Shown here: positions 1 through 10,653 of the stretch, one piece after another
Layout of the letters: each line of letters starts with the position of its first letter
How positions within the stretch are numbered: the stretch's first letter is position 1
Assembly (NCBI GenBank): GCA_039519185.1
Contig: CM076846.1
Span: forward strand, 71,720,666-71,784,665
Direction of reading: 5' to 3'
Source of the DNA: Astragalus membranaceus
Taxonomy: Eukaryota > Streptophyta > Magnoliopsida > Fabales > Fabaceae
DNA length: 64,000 nt
Notes under the pieces: generated by a model
The model's database searches: none
Seen by the model: the letters and a program-made list of their open reading frames with translations, nothing else
What the model was told of the DNA's origin: nothing
Position numbers and translations under genes: made by a program

Positions 1-169
1 CATACTTGGAGATTGATGTGCCCACTTGGGAAGAGTTCCTACGCTCATTTCGTTAGTTCGAGATTGTTTTTCAGCAACTTAAGACCTTTCTGAGAATGTC
101 GATTCTCGATTAGTCAGATAAAAGACTCGACGAAATTTTGAGGACAAAATTCTTTTAAGTTGGGGAGAA
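1..169 (+). mobile_element. 3' internal end of a Ty3/Gypsy retrotransposon
   Basis: This stretch leads directly into the LTR at 170. It ends in a polypurine tract (aagttggggagaa, about 157-169), which primes plus-strand DNA synthesis in LTR retrotransposons. A short reading around 4-50 contains PTWEEF, which resembles the end of a chromodomain-type integrase tail, but stops follow at once. The rest of the element lies left of the window. The polypurine tract is seen directly; the chromodomain reading is weak inference. Confidence 0.75.
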
Positions 170-409
170 TGTAACATCCGCAAAATAATTAATGGAATTA
201 TTTGGGTGTTAACCCAATTAAATTAATTGAGTACTTGACTGGTAAATTTATTGAGTGCAAAAATTAATTATTGGTCGTTATCGGATCGTTAACCGGATAA
301 TATGGATCAAGGAAGTTTCGGAATCGAAATTGGAGATTTAGATCGATATGGTAATTGGATCACGTTACCACTTATATATTAATAAATATATATATGTATG
401 CGTATGTGT

Positions 410-548
410 GAGTGAGAAGAAGAAGAAAGAATTAAAAAGAAAGAAAGAAAAGAGAGAAGGAAGCGTGAGAAACAGAGAGGAAAAGAGAGAAAAGGGGAGA
501 AAAGAGAAAGAAAGGGTGAGGAGGAAGAAGAAGAAAAAGGGAAGGGTT
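410..548 (+). repeat. Purine-rich tract in the LTR 5' part
   Basis: About 140 bases of almost pure A and G lie about 240 bp inside the LTR. Open frames across it on both strands (Lys/Arg/Glu-rich or Phe/Leu/Ser-rich) are by-products of composition. Similar purine tracts occur in the array LTRs (about 48073-48175) and on the minus strand of the solo LTR (about 13345-13400). Confidence 0.7.
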
Positions 549-1394
549 CGGTTCATCAAAACGACTTCCTTCCAACACGAAAAATGCTCAGCGTTACTCC
601 CTCTTCGATTTGGTACCAAGATCTTCATCATCAACCCTCTCTCTCTCACTTTGCCATTTTCGATTTGAGAGGGAAAAATGGAGGTTTTGTGGTTCAAGCT
701 CAAAGGAACGCCTAGAATGGTGGTGAGGAGCGAGCTCAAGGTGGAATACGCGAATATTGAAGTCCGATTTGGAGTTTTTGAAGAATTGAAGGTTAGGGTT
801 CAAAATTGGGTTTTGTGTGAATAGTGCTTCATGAGGAGGAAGATGATGAATAGTGCCCATGGAGGATTTCGAGGAATTCGGCATTTCGGTCAAAAGAGGT
901 TTCGTGATCGAGTGGGAAGCTTTGGAAGCGGATTGGGCGTCGCCGGAGCGGGGAATGTTCGTGTGGCTACTCGGTGAATTCGGCTCGATCGTGGTTCACG
1001 CTTCAAGGGTGAGTTCTACTCACGCTTAGGATTTTTGTTTTTCGAATTAATTGATAAACTGTTTTATCGCTTTCGCTGGACTGGAATATTATGTGATACT
1101 GTCTGATTCGGGTTAGGAATCGATTAGGGCGAGTCTCGGGTTGCGTCGCGTTAAAAATGGAATTTTTGGTGATTTGATTCGAGAGATTTTGATTTAAAAC
1201 CGTTATTTGAAAATATGTCGCGTTTTAATACGATTCGTTTTGATTGAGTTTTTGATTGGATTGCTTGATTGTTTGATGTTGATTGGGTCTGTTTTGCTGG
1301 TTGTTAAAGCTGTTTTCAGTCGGAACGAGAATCGGAATTGAGCGGAATAGCGAATTTCGCACGAAAACGGAAAATCTGCATTTTCTGCAGAGGG

Positions 1395-1478
1395 TCGCGT
1401 CGCGACCCGTTCCCATCGCGTCGCGACCTGGCCCAGTTTTGTAACGCAAAAAGTTTCTGTCACTTTTCGCGTCGCGAC
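1395..1478 (+). repeat. CpG palindrome cluster in LTR
   Basis: The 12-base motif tcgcgtcgcgac occurs three times, at 1395, 1416 and 1467. It contains the perfect palindrome GTCGCGAC. It stands out in an otherwise AT-rich LTR. Confidence 0.75.
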
Positions 1479-1875
1479 GCTTTGCAGATTTTTAACAGTT
1501 TTTCACTGATTTTGTTTTCGCGATATCTTTTGATTCCGGAACCCGATTGAGGTGTTCTAAGATGCGTTGGAAAGCTTATTCAGAGGCCTAACTGAATATT
1601 CTATTTTTAAGGCAAAATGAACTGTTTTTGATATTGAAAATTGTGTCGAAAAGCGGTCAACTAGAGTGCGAGTGTGAACTTGGATTTTATAAAATGTGGA
1701 TTAAAGTGTTTCATTGATTGTCTGATTTGATGGACCGTGGGTTCATAGTACTGTAGATATATATTTATATATCGAGTTGGGTGACGACCCATGTGTAACA
1801 TACTAGGCGGGGCAGTCATGATCCCCTTCCCTAGGCTCCATGCCAATAGGAGAATGTACTATTGGTAGGGGGGTT

Positions 1876-2250
1876 CACCGGGATTAGCGATGTTCCGCAG
1901 TCGGTGTTATGTTAAAGATTATTGTACGATACACCGGGATTAGCAATGTTCTGCAGTCGGTGCCGTACTTTGTTTATTGTGCGATACGCCGGGATTAGCA
2001 ATGTTCTGCAGTCGGTGCCGCACTGTGTTTGTTGTACGATACACCGGGATTAGCAATGTTCTGCAGTCGGTGCCGTACTTTGTTTATTGTACGATACGCC
2101 GGGATTAGCAATGTTCTGCAGTCGGTGCCGCACTGTGTTTGTTGTACGATACACTGGGATTAGCAATGTTCTGCAGTCGGTGCCGTACTTTGTTTATTTT
2201 GCGACATACCGGGAGTAGCAATGTTTTGCAGTCGGTGTCGTGTTAATCTA
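1876..2250 (+). repeat. Seven-copy 55-bp tandem repeat in LTR
   Basis: Units start at 1876, 1932, 1987, 2042, 2097, 2152 and 2207. Each begins near caccgggattagcaatgtt and continues with gcagtcggtg. Alternate units differ consistently in the second half (ccgtactttgtttatt versus ccgcactgtgtttgtt), so the inner units form a 110-bp higher-order repeat. The first and last units are the most diverged, the usual pattern for arrays grown by unequal exchange. Confidence 0.9.
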
Positions 2251-2694
2251 TAAAAGAGCTAATAAATGAACCGAGAGTGTTAGTAGGGGTCTCGGTAGAA
2301 CTCACTGAGATTGTATCTCACTGTTTAAATGTTGTTGTTTTACAGAGACACAGGGACAGCGGAAATCCAAGGGGCACGAGTAGGTTGAGCTCGGATTGGT
2401 TGCTGATAGCCTAGCTTTATGTTTAAGCTTATTTCCCTTTTGTTGTCTGTATACTAAGACATTATGTATTTAGTGTATATCTTTCTTCCGCTTTCTTGTA
2501 TGATACTGAATACTATAGATGCTGATGGTATATGGTCTGAGAACCATATTGTCTTGTTGTAAATAAGACCGTTTGGATTATATTCAGCGAAAAATTTATA
2601 GTGATATTCAGTGTCTAAGCAGGAATTATATCTCTGATGTGTTACTAATGTGCACTTGGGTATTTTTAGTCGATAGAAATACCGGGGTGTTACA

Positions 2695-5600
2695 TTCATC
2701 AGGAAATTTAGAAGCGAATTCTATACTTCTACTTATAGGGATAATTTTCCCCTGGTCAATTTCATGACCTAAGAATCTAACCTTAGTTTGAAAAAGCTTC
2801 ATCTTTGAAGCAGACAAAACTAAACCATTATTTTTCACAATATTCTTGAAATTTTTAAGATGTTTAAAATGTTGACTAATAGTCTTAGAAAATACTAAGA
2901 CATCATCTATATAAACTATCATGTAATCCGTATAAGGATTAAATATGTCATTCATAATATTTTGGAATTCAGAGGGGGCATTTTTCAGCCCAAAAGGCAT
3001 TACATTCCATTCATAGTGACCAAATGGAACTGTAAATGCTGTTTTATACTTATCAGATTCATTAATCTGAATTTGCCAGTATCCTGACTTCAGATCAAAT
3101 TTTGAAAAAACTAAGGCTTCATTAAGCCTATTCAATAAATCCTTTTTATGAGGTACTGGATACCTAATCCATTTCAAAACTTTATTTAATGGTTTATAAT
3201 TTATAACCAATCTGGGAACTCGACGTTCTTGTTCTGCGTTTTTATTCACATAGAATGCTGTACAACTCCAAGAAGATTTGGAGGGTCTAATAAATTTTTT
3301 ATCTAAAAGAGAATTTATCTCTTTTTTACATAAATCAAGATATTCTTGATTCATTTGTGCAGGTCTTGCTTTTGTAGGAATTTGACTTTCATTGAAGCCG
3401 TCTATGTATGGTAGAGATACCATATGTTTTTTTCTATTCCAAAAAGCATTTGGTATCTCACTACATACTTCATTTATGAATTGTTGTTCTAGACTCTTTA
3501 TTTGAGTCTTTATGCCAGCTTTATTAAGCTGTTCACTTATATTAGCTAAATCAATTTCTTCTTTTAAGAAACATATTTGTTTCTCTTTACTTAAAAGAAG
3601 CTCTTTTATCTCATTTATCATTCTAGTATGAGGATCAGAAATAAATTCAAAAATAATTTTTTTATTTTCCAACATAGTTGTAATTCCTTTTTGGTCAATA
3701 TTAATAATAGGCATAATATTATGCAAAAAAGGTGTACCTAATATAATACGATGGGTTAAATTTTTAACTAAAATAAATGAAGTAGGTATACAAATACCTT
3801 GTTTGCAAATATGTGCATTTGGTAATTTAAAATTAATCTTTAGTCTATCACCCCCTGCTTGGGTAAGTGATTGCTTAGTTTTTGAAAAATACTTAGTAGG
3901 GATAATTCCCTCTTGAATACAGTTTAAATCTGCTCCACTATCAACTAGAGCAATTTCATTTTTTAAAATAAAATTTCTATTGATAATAATATCAATCTTC
4001 ACAAAACATTTTTGAGAAGTTACTCTATTCAAAATAGAAAGATAATTATTTGAAGAAGATTCTGTTTTACTAGGGTTTTCTAAAACAGAAATTCTTTGAG
4101 ACAAATTAATATTGTCTTTCTTTATTGAGAAATTTCATTTTTGAAAATATTGATTTCTCCTTTTAAATCATTCATAGAAATGGGTTTTTCTTTGCTACTA
4201 GATTCTTGGAATCTAGATAACACTTCACTTATTTGATATGGTGCCTCTATAATTAGAGGAGTTCCCTTTTTAGAATATTCTTTCATAAGAATATCTATCA
4301 TTTTTCTCCTCATAGTTCCATCTTTTACGGAATCTAAAGCCTTTAAGGCTTCATCTTGTTCTTCAGTGAGAACATTTAGTCCATTCATATCTACGATGGA
4401 TTTCCAATAATTTACTTCATTACATTGGCAATCATTGTTGCCTGAAGATGATGATTCAGAAGAATCTTGGATTATATCTATATTTTCCTTTGAAGATTCT
4501 TCATCTGAACTAGAACTATAATCAGAGTTAATTAATAAGACTTTTTCCAATTGTGATCTTAATTGATCATCCTGAATTTTATTGAGGGCTTTTTTAGTCC
4601 AACACTGGTTGGCATAATGACCCACCTTACCACACTTGTGACACGTAATATCAAACCTTTTAGCTTTTCTTTTTCCCTTCTTTTGGAAGGTGGGTCTACT
4701 CTGACCAGTCCTATTCTTTTCATTAAAAGCTTTTCTTTTACTATTCTTTTTTCTAGAATTTTTGTAAAAGTTATTTGTTTTTTTATCAGAGAACTTTCTT
4801 CCTTGTATTCACTGCTCCTTTTTACTATCCTTAGGCTCTTTGCTTAAGTCAAAAGCGAATTGCTCACAGAATTCACCTAATTGGTGTTTTTCTGTTAGCT
4901 TTTGTTTTTTCAATTGATTTTTTAGCTTTATATCATTGCATAAAGCCATACCTTCTTTAATACAGCAACTAATTATCTGACCATAGGTTAAGTCATCGTA
5001 ATTGACATTTATACCATCATTTTGGTCTCTTAAAGCTTGTCTTGCCCTTTCTGCAAATAGATAAGGAAGACCATCAATAAATTTTGCTTTCCAGTGGATT
5101 GAATTAGGGTCCTTTAATTGAAAAACCCTTGACAGAAATGTATCCTTATACCATCTAAAATGAGTTAAAGATGGACATCTTAAATTCTGTAAAGGAGAAG
5201 ATAATTTTTCTCCTATAGAAACATTGGTTCCTATAAAATGCTTAAGAATAGTAAGACACGGTGTATAAACTGCATCTTCCTCAGTTGTACTTATAGTACC
5301 ATTTTCTAATTTAATTTCTTTTTTATGGGATAATATATCCTTTTTCTGGGCATCAGTGAGATAATGATCCCACCAACCTCTTAACTGTCCAATAAAGCCA
5401 GTGGCTATGAATGTAGCAGTGGAACTGTCATTATTTCCATGTTGCTTACAAACAGTAGAGTACATAATCATTTTATGTACCATATCAATAATTTGCTTAT
5501 CATTTAAGCCATCTATGTTCCATTCATAGATTTGTTTCCCAGAATATGAATTCTGGTAAGACTCATTTTCCTCAAATAATAAATCCTGAGGAGAAGGTCT

Positions 5601-6417
5601 TTTGTAATAATATTTTTCTACTTGCTTTGAAGCATATATGAGATTTACTTCCTCATAATCGTTGGTATTATTAATATCCTGATTAGCAAACATTGTTGCT
5701 AATTTATCTATTTCATCATCAGAACTTTCTGATGATTCTTTACCAGATAAAACATTTATTTTTAAATTTTTTAATTTTTCTTCTAAAATATCTAAAAACT
5801 CATTTTTACTATTTTTCATTTTAAAACCTTCAATTTTTATTGGACGTTGAACTATAGGTTCTTCTTTAATAACCGGAACATAATGTTTTTGAGAATTTTT
5901 TTAAAATAAGCTCCTGTTGAGAAATATGTTGCTCAAACAAGGTTTTTAATGAAGACAAATTTTCTTCTAAGGCTTTAAATTCATCTCCCAAAATTATTAA
6001 AAATAAATTAGTATAATTTTGGGCACTCATAATAGAATTTAAATCTTTTAAAGCAATTTGTGATTTCTCAATAAAATGAGTAAAAGCATTTGCTTCTACA
6101 TTTTTTCCTAAAACAATATCATAATTTTTTGGAGGAAAAATTGAATGAATTTTTTCTCCTTTTGAGTTTTCAAAGACTCTTTCTTTCAAAACATTTATTT
6201 CATAGTCTAAACGTTCATGAAAATATATTAAAAACCATTTAACAAAAGGCATATAAGTCTGATGAATGGTTAAATGCTCATAAAATTTTTCTTTTATAGC
6301 CTGAAATTCAGGAAAAGAAGAATATGAAAAATACCATTTTCTAAATTCAGAATATCTTTCTTGCATAAACTCATCATTGATGAGCTTTCTCAGATCACTT
6401 CCTGGACTAAAATCCAT
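2695..6417 (-). pseudogene. Pararetrovirus copy 1 ORF2: coat protein-protease-RT, broken and truncated
   Basis: Read from 6417 downward. The start ATG overlaps the stop of the movement-protein ORF (TAATG). The coat-protein part carries the GWWDHYL motif typical of Caulimoviridae capsids. A CCHC zinc knuckle (CHKCGKVGHYANQC) follows, then a DSGA aspartic protease and an RT with YIDD. Lesions relative to copy 2: an extra A in an A-run near 5901 (frameshift), AGA to TGA at about 4809-4811, loss of one A near 4128 (frameshift), and truncation at 2694 by the LTR insertion just after the RT thumb. RNase H is therefore missing. It is a dead copy. The family assignment is secure; the genus is not. 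Confidence 0.88.
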
Positions 6418-7413
6418 TAATTAATATGGAAGCTCATTTCTGAGGCAGTAGGAGATTTCCTACTTTGTGGTTCATAAACTCCATAAGGAATATTATTTTC
6501 ATTAATTTTAATATTATCAACAACTTCAATAGAAGAAGAAGAAGGTCTAGGTATATCAATTGGTGTAGTGTAATATTCACTGACTGAATGCCTAGAAGAT
6601 AGTGATCTAGGAATTCTAGTAATTCTATCAGAATTAAATCTAATTTCTATATCACCCTCTGTATTTTGGATGATTTGGTCTATATCCTTATTAAGGATAG
6701 GTTTTGGTTCTACTTCCTGTGTAAGAGCCCAAGTTTCTGGAAAGTTAATTTCTTCCCATCTTATCAACCTATTAGTTGCAACATTTGATGTCAACAAAGT
6801 TGTTGTTCCTGGAAAAGTTATACGCTTAGCTTTAGGGTTAAGCGTGTTCAAAACTTTGTAGTAAATTCTATAGCATATTGCTATAACTTCACTACCTTGC
6901 TTATAGTCATACCCATTCGTATGAATACTAAGCTGGATTACTTCTGATATATTTTTATCAGATAATGATAAGCTCAAATTTGGAGCAACATCAAAATATA
7001 CAGGTCCATGACATAAACTTGTTTCAATTAGGGCAGCTAGGGATTGTTTAAAATTATTACATCTGCCATCTCGCACATAGGCCATAATACTTGAGTTTAG
7101 TCCCAGCAATGTCAAGGGCTTAAGGGCTATCTGAATTAGTCCAATATGAATGAAATTATAGTCCTTGAAGGTATCTAAGTCCTTTTTATTTAAAAAGTCT
7201 AATAACCTGATTGTTATTAGATATTTGAACAGTTTGTTCTATCTGTTTAACAGCAAATTTTGCTTTTAGATTAAACATTCCAATTTTATATATTTGATTT
7301 GAAGGAACTATAGGTAAAGTCCACTTATTAAGTTGGTCTAAATTATTAGGGAATTCAATTAATTCCTCATTTTTTATAGAATTATTTTGATGATTATGAT
7401 CATCTTCTTCCAT
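6417..7413 (-). pseudogene. Pararetrovirus copy 1 ORF1: movement protein, frameshifted
   Basis: A 75-codon N-terminal segment (7413-7186) and a 232-codon segment (7115-6417) belong to one gene split by an extra T in a T-run near 7193. The central part (IHIGLIQIALKPLT, then VRDGRC and GPVYFDVAPNLSLSL) matches the 30K movement-protein superfamily, which dilates plasmodesmata for cell-to-cell spread. The C-terminal tail is Ser/Arg-rich. It is followed without a gap by ORF2 through a TAATG stop-start overlap. Compared with copy 2 it lacks 15 bases near codon 190 (or copy 2 gained them) and keeps the tryptophan codon that is a stop there. Confidence 0.85.
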
Positions 7414-7415
7414 AG

Positions 7416-7418
<3 letters not shown>

Positions 7419-7478
<60 letters not shown>
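7419..7478. repeat. (TA)n microsatellite in the viral leader
   Basis: About 30 TA units lie just upstream of the copy 1 movement-protein start. The matching place in copy 2 (about 8229-8243) has only a short imperfect TA run. This is the largest length difference between the arms, so expansion or contraction happened after the duplication. Confidence 0.9.
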
Positions 7479-7480
<2 letters not shown>

Positions 7481-7707
7481 CTAAAAGAGTGTTGCGGATC
7501 AGCTAGTTCAAATTACTGAACTAATAGATGAATATAATAAACTTAACATCAAATAAAATAGATATCTGTTGATACTTCTAATTGTCATCTTTGTAAATGG
7601 AAAACCATTTAACTATCAACCCGAAGGGATAGAAGGGAAAATCCCTAAACCAAAGATGTAACTTTGTTATCCAACAAAAACTTTCAAGTCTAAATAAACG
7701 GTCTGCT

Positions 7708-7999
7708 GTAAAATGGTATCAGAGCCATTTTAAACTTGAGGATGTAAGTATAAGGGTGAGTTATTTCTTCATTTGAAGAATACTCAAATATCCCCTATTA
7801 AAACTTCTAAGGTGAACTGTCCCCAATGATTCAACAAGGGAGTTGATATTGGGAGCAGTAGCCTTGAAGGGGGAAGCTTATATTTACACTAAGAGTTTTA
7901 AATTGCTCATACTTCTTTTGGGTCTTTTGTTTAAAGACTGACTATGTTATCCAGTGCTTTCGTCTATGGTCCATTTTTCTCCAAGGAGGGAGAGTTTGA
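7708..7999 (+). other. Unpaired centre of the inverted repeat; viral leader start of copy 2
   Basis: These 292 bases separate the two arms and have no partner in the left arm. The arms start pairing at 7707/8000. The centre opens with the primer-binding site (7714-7727) and reads into the copy 2 leader, so in genome order it is the first part of the linearised virus. A short frame at 7944-8129 crosses from centre to arm and has no recognisable product. Confidence 0.8.
7714..7727 (+). promoter_or_regulatory. Pararetrovirus primer-binding site (tRNA-Met)
   Basis: TGGTATCAGAGCCA is complementary to the 3' end of initiator tRNA-Met, the primer used by Caulimoviridae for minus-strand DNA synthesis. 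By convention it marks position 1 of the circular viral map. It points the same way as copy 2. Its place six bases from the arm boundary is relevant to how the copy was linearised. Confidence 0.9.
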
Positions 8000-8247
8000 A
8001 GCAGACCGTTTATTTAGACTTGAAAGTTTTTGTTGGATAACAAAGTTACATCTTTGGTTTAGGGATTTTCCCTTCTATCCCTTCGGGTTGATAGTTAAAT
8101 GGTTTTCCATTTACAAAGATGACAATTAGAAGTATCAACAGATATCTATTTTATTTGATGTTAAGTTTATTATATTCATCTATTAGTTCCGTAATTTGAA
8201 CTAGCTGATCCACAACACTCTTTTAGCTTATACATATATATATTTCT
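8000..8247 (+). promoter_or_regulatory. Pararetrovirus leader before ORF1 (descending hairpin arm)
   Basis: This is the non-coding leader from the inverted-repeat boundary to the movement-protein ATG at 8248. About 65 bases at 8160-8230 are imperfectly complementary to 18519-18585, downstream of the promoter at the far end of copy 2. In Caulimoviridae pregenomic RNA the leader folds into one large hairpin whose rising arm contains the poly(A) signal; this pair fits that plan. The fold is inferred by eye. Confidence 0.55.
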
Positions 8248-9258
8248 ATGGAAGAAGATGATCATAATCATCAAAATAATTCTATAAAAAATGAGGAATT
8301 AATTGAATTCCCTAATAATTTAGACCAACTTAATAAGTGGACTTTACCTATAGTTCCTTCAAATCAAATATATAAGATTGGAATGTTTAATCTAAAAGCA
8401 AAATTTGCTGTTAAACAGATAGATCAAACTGTTCAAATATCTAATAACAATCAGGTTATTAGACTTTTAAATAAATAGGACTTAGATGCCTTCAAGGACT
8501 GTAATTTCATTCATATTGGACTAATTCAGATAGCCCTTAAGCCCTTGACATTGCTGGGACTAAACTCAAGTATTATGGCCTATGTGCGAGATGGCAGATG
8601 TAATAATTTTAAACAATCCCTAACTGCCCTAATTGAAACAAGTTTATGTCATGGACCTGTATATTTTGATGTTGCTCCAAATTTGAGCTTATCATTATCT
8701 GATAAAAATATATCAGAAGCAATCCAGCTTAGTATTCATACGAATGGGTATGACTATAAGCAAGGTAGTGAAGTTATAGCAATATGCTATAGAATTTACT
8801 ACAAAGTTTTGAACACGCTTAACCCTAAAGATAAGCGTATAACTTTTCCAGGAACAACAACTTTGGTGCAGACAAATTTGTTGACATCAAATTTTGCAAC
8901 TAATAGGTTGATAAGATAGGAAGAAATTAACTTTCCAGAAACTTGGGCTCTTACGCAGGAAGTAGAACCCAAACCTATTCTTAATAAGGATATAGACCAA
9001 ATCATCCAAAATACAGAGGGTGATATAGAAATTAGATTTAATTCTAATAGAATTACTAGAATTCCTAGATCACTATCTTCTAGGCATTCAGTCAGTGAAT
9101 ATTTCACTACACCAATTGATATACCTAGACCTTCTTCTTCTTCTATTGAAGTTGTTGATAATATTAAAATTAGTGAAAATAATATTCCTTATGGAGTTTA
9201 TGAACCACAAAGTAGGAAATCTCCTACTGCCTCAGAAATGAGCTTCCATATTAATTAA
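8248..9258 (+). pseudogene. Pararetrovirus copy 2 ORF1: movement protein with two stops
   Basis: It starts at ATG 8248 with an acidic N-terminus and has the same 30K movement-protein core as copy 1 (GLNSSIMAYVRDGRC, GPVYFDVAPNLSLSL). A TAG at 8476-8478 replaces a lysine codon, close to where copy 1 has its frameshift. A second TAG at 8917-8919 replaces the tryptophan found in copy 1. A 15-base segment near 8870 is absent from copy 1. The frame is otherwise open to the TAA at 9256-9258, which overlaps the ORF2 ATG. Confidence 0.85.
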
Positions 9259-10653
9259 TGGATTTTAGTCCAGGAAGTGATCTGAGAAAGCTCATCAATG
9301 ATGAGTTTATGCAAGAAAGATATTCTGAATTTAGAAAATGGTATTTTTCATATTATTCTTTTCCTGAATTTCAGGCTATAAAAGAAAAATTTTATGAGCA
9401 TTTAACCATTCATCAGACTTATATGCCTTTTGTTAAATGGTTTTTAATATATTTTCATGAACCTTTAGACTATGAAATAAATGTTTTGAAAGAAAGAGTC
9501 TTTGAAAACTCAAAAGGAGAAAAAATTCATTCAATTTTTCCTCCAAAAAATTATGATATTGTTTTAGGAAAAAATGTAGAAGCAAATGCTTTTACTCATT
9601 TTATTGAGAAATCACAAATTGCTTTAAAAGATTTAAATTCTATTATGAGTGCCCAAAATTATACTAATTTATTTTTAATAATTTTGGGAGATGAATTTAA
9701 AGCCTTAGAAGAAAATTTGTCTTCATTAAAAACCTTGTTTGAGCAACATATTTCTCAACAGGAGCTTATTTTAAAAAATTCTCAAAAACATTATGTTCCG
9801 GTTATTAAAGAAGAACCTATAGTTCAACCTCCAATAAAAATTGAAGGTTTTAAAATGAAAAATAGTAAAAATGAGTTTTTAGATATTTTAGAAGAAAAAT
9901 TAAAAAATTTAAAAATAAATGTTTTATCTGGTAAAGAATCATCAAAAAGTTCTGATGATGAAATAGATAAATTAGCAACAATGTTTGCTAATCAGGATAT
10001 TAATAATACCAACGATTATGAGGAAGTAAATCCCATATATGCTTCAAAGCAAGTAGAAAAATATTATTACAAAAGACCTTCTCCTCAGAGTTTATTATTT
10101 GAGGAAAATGAGTTACCAGAATTCATATTCTGGGAAACAAATCTATGAATGGAACATAGATGGCTTAAATGATAAGCAAATTATTGATATGGTACATAAA
10201 ATGATTATGTACTCTACTGTTTGTAAGCAACATGGAAATAATGACAGTTCCATTGCTACATTCATAGCCACTGGCTTTATTGGACAGTTAAGAGGTTGGT
10301 GGGATCATTATCTCACTGATGCCCAGAAAAAGGATATATTATCCCATAAAAAAGAAATTAAATTAGAACATGGTACTATAAGTACAACTGAGGAAGATGC
10401 AGTTTATACACTGTGTCTTACTATTCTTAAGCATTTTATAGGAACCAATGTTTCTATAGGAGAAAAATTATCTTCTCTTTTACAGAATTTAAGATGTCCA
10501 TCTTTAACTCATTTTAGATGGTATAAGGATACATTTCTGTCCAGGGTTTTTCAATTAAAAGACCCTAATTCAATCCACCGGAAAGCAAAATTTATTGATG
10601 GTCTTCCTTATCTCTTTGCAGAAAGGGTAAGACAAGCTTTAAGAGACCAAAAT
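9258..10653 (+). pseudogene. Pararetrovirus copy 2 ORF2, 5' part: coat protein region
   Basis: The start ATG at 9258 overlaps the ORF1 stop. The N-terminal about 180 residues are alpha-helical and Lys/Glu-rich. They are followed by an acidic segment and the capsid core with GQLRGWWDHYL (about 10284-10316). A two-base loss near 10113, relative to copy 1, shifts the frame. The gene is then cut at 10653 by the solo LTR and resumes at 13792. The capsid packages the viral DNA; this copy cannot produce it intact. Confidence 0.85.

Larger units (their letters stand above)
170..2694 (+). mobile_element. Long LTR (about 2.5 kb) of a Ty3/Gypsy retrotransposon
   Basis: The LTR starts TGTAACATCC and ends GGGTGTTACA, so its ends form the short inverted repeat TGTAACA/TGTTACA. 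It follows a polypurine tract. Immediately to the right the sequence continues, without a break, in the minus-strand pararetrovirus reverse transcriptase, so the element landed inside that gene. The five bases after the LTR (ttcat, 2695-2699) are the expected target-site duplication; the partner copy is outside the window. The LTR contains a purine-rich tract, a CpG palindrome cluster and a 55-bp tandem repeat, listed separately. It is a relative of the solo LTR at 10654-13786: both share a gttagtaggggtctcg-like block near the 3' end. Confidence 0.88.
2695..7707 (-). repeat. Left arm of giant inverted repeat: endogenous pararetrovirus copy 1
   Basis: This arm is an integrated Caulimoviridae genome segment on the minus strand. 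It is the near-identical reverse complement of 8000-16116 once the solo LTR in that arm is ignored. Across the shared protease-RT part (about 465 residues) I count about eight amino-acid differences. In the leader (7479-7707) I see only two mismatches outside the TA tract. The arm is cut at 2694 by a Ty3/Gypsy insertion, so the original duplication may have continued further left, outside the window. Genes within are listed separately; all are broken. Confidence 0.92.

Noticed and set aside
348..893. Lys/Arg-rich and Phe/Leu-rich frames on both strands
   Set aside because: They lie over the purine tract of an LTR and have no homologous features.
1876..2250. CRISPR-like array of regular repeats
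   Set aside because: Units are contiguous 55-bp tandem repeats without unique spacers, inside a plant LTR.
7485..7707. Natural leader hairpin as the sole cause of the inverted repeat
   Set aside because: Pairing continues through the coding genes for 5 kb, and the natural rising arm at 18519-18585 is much more diverged than the arms.
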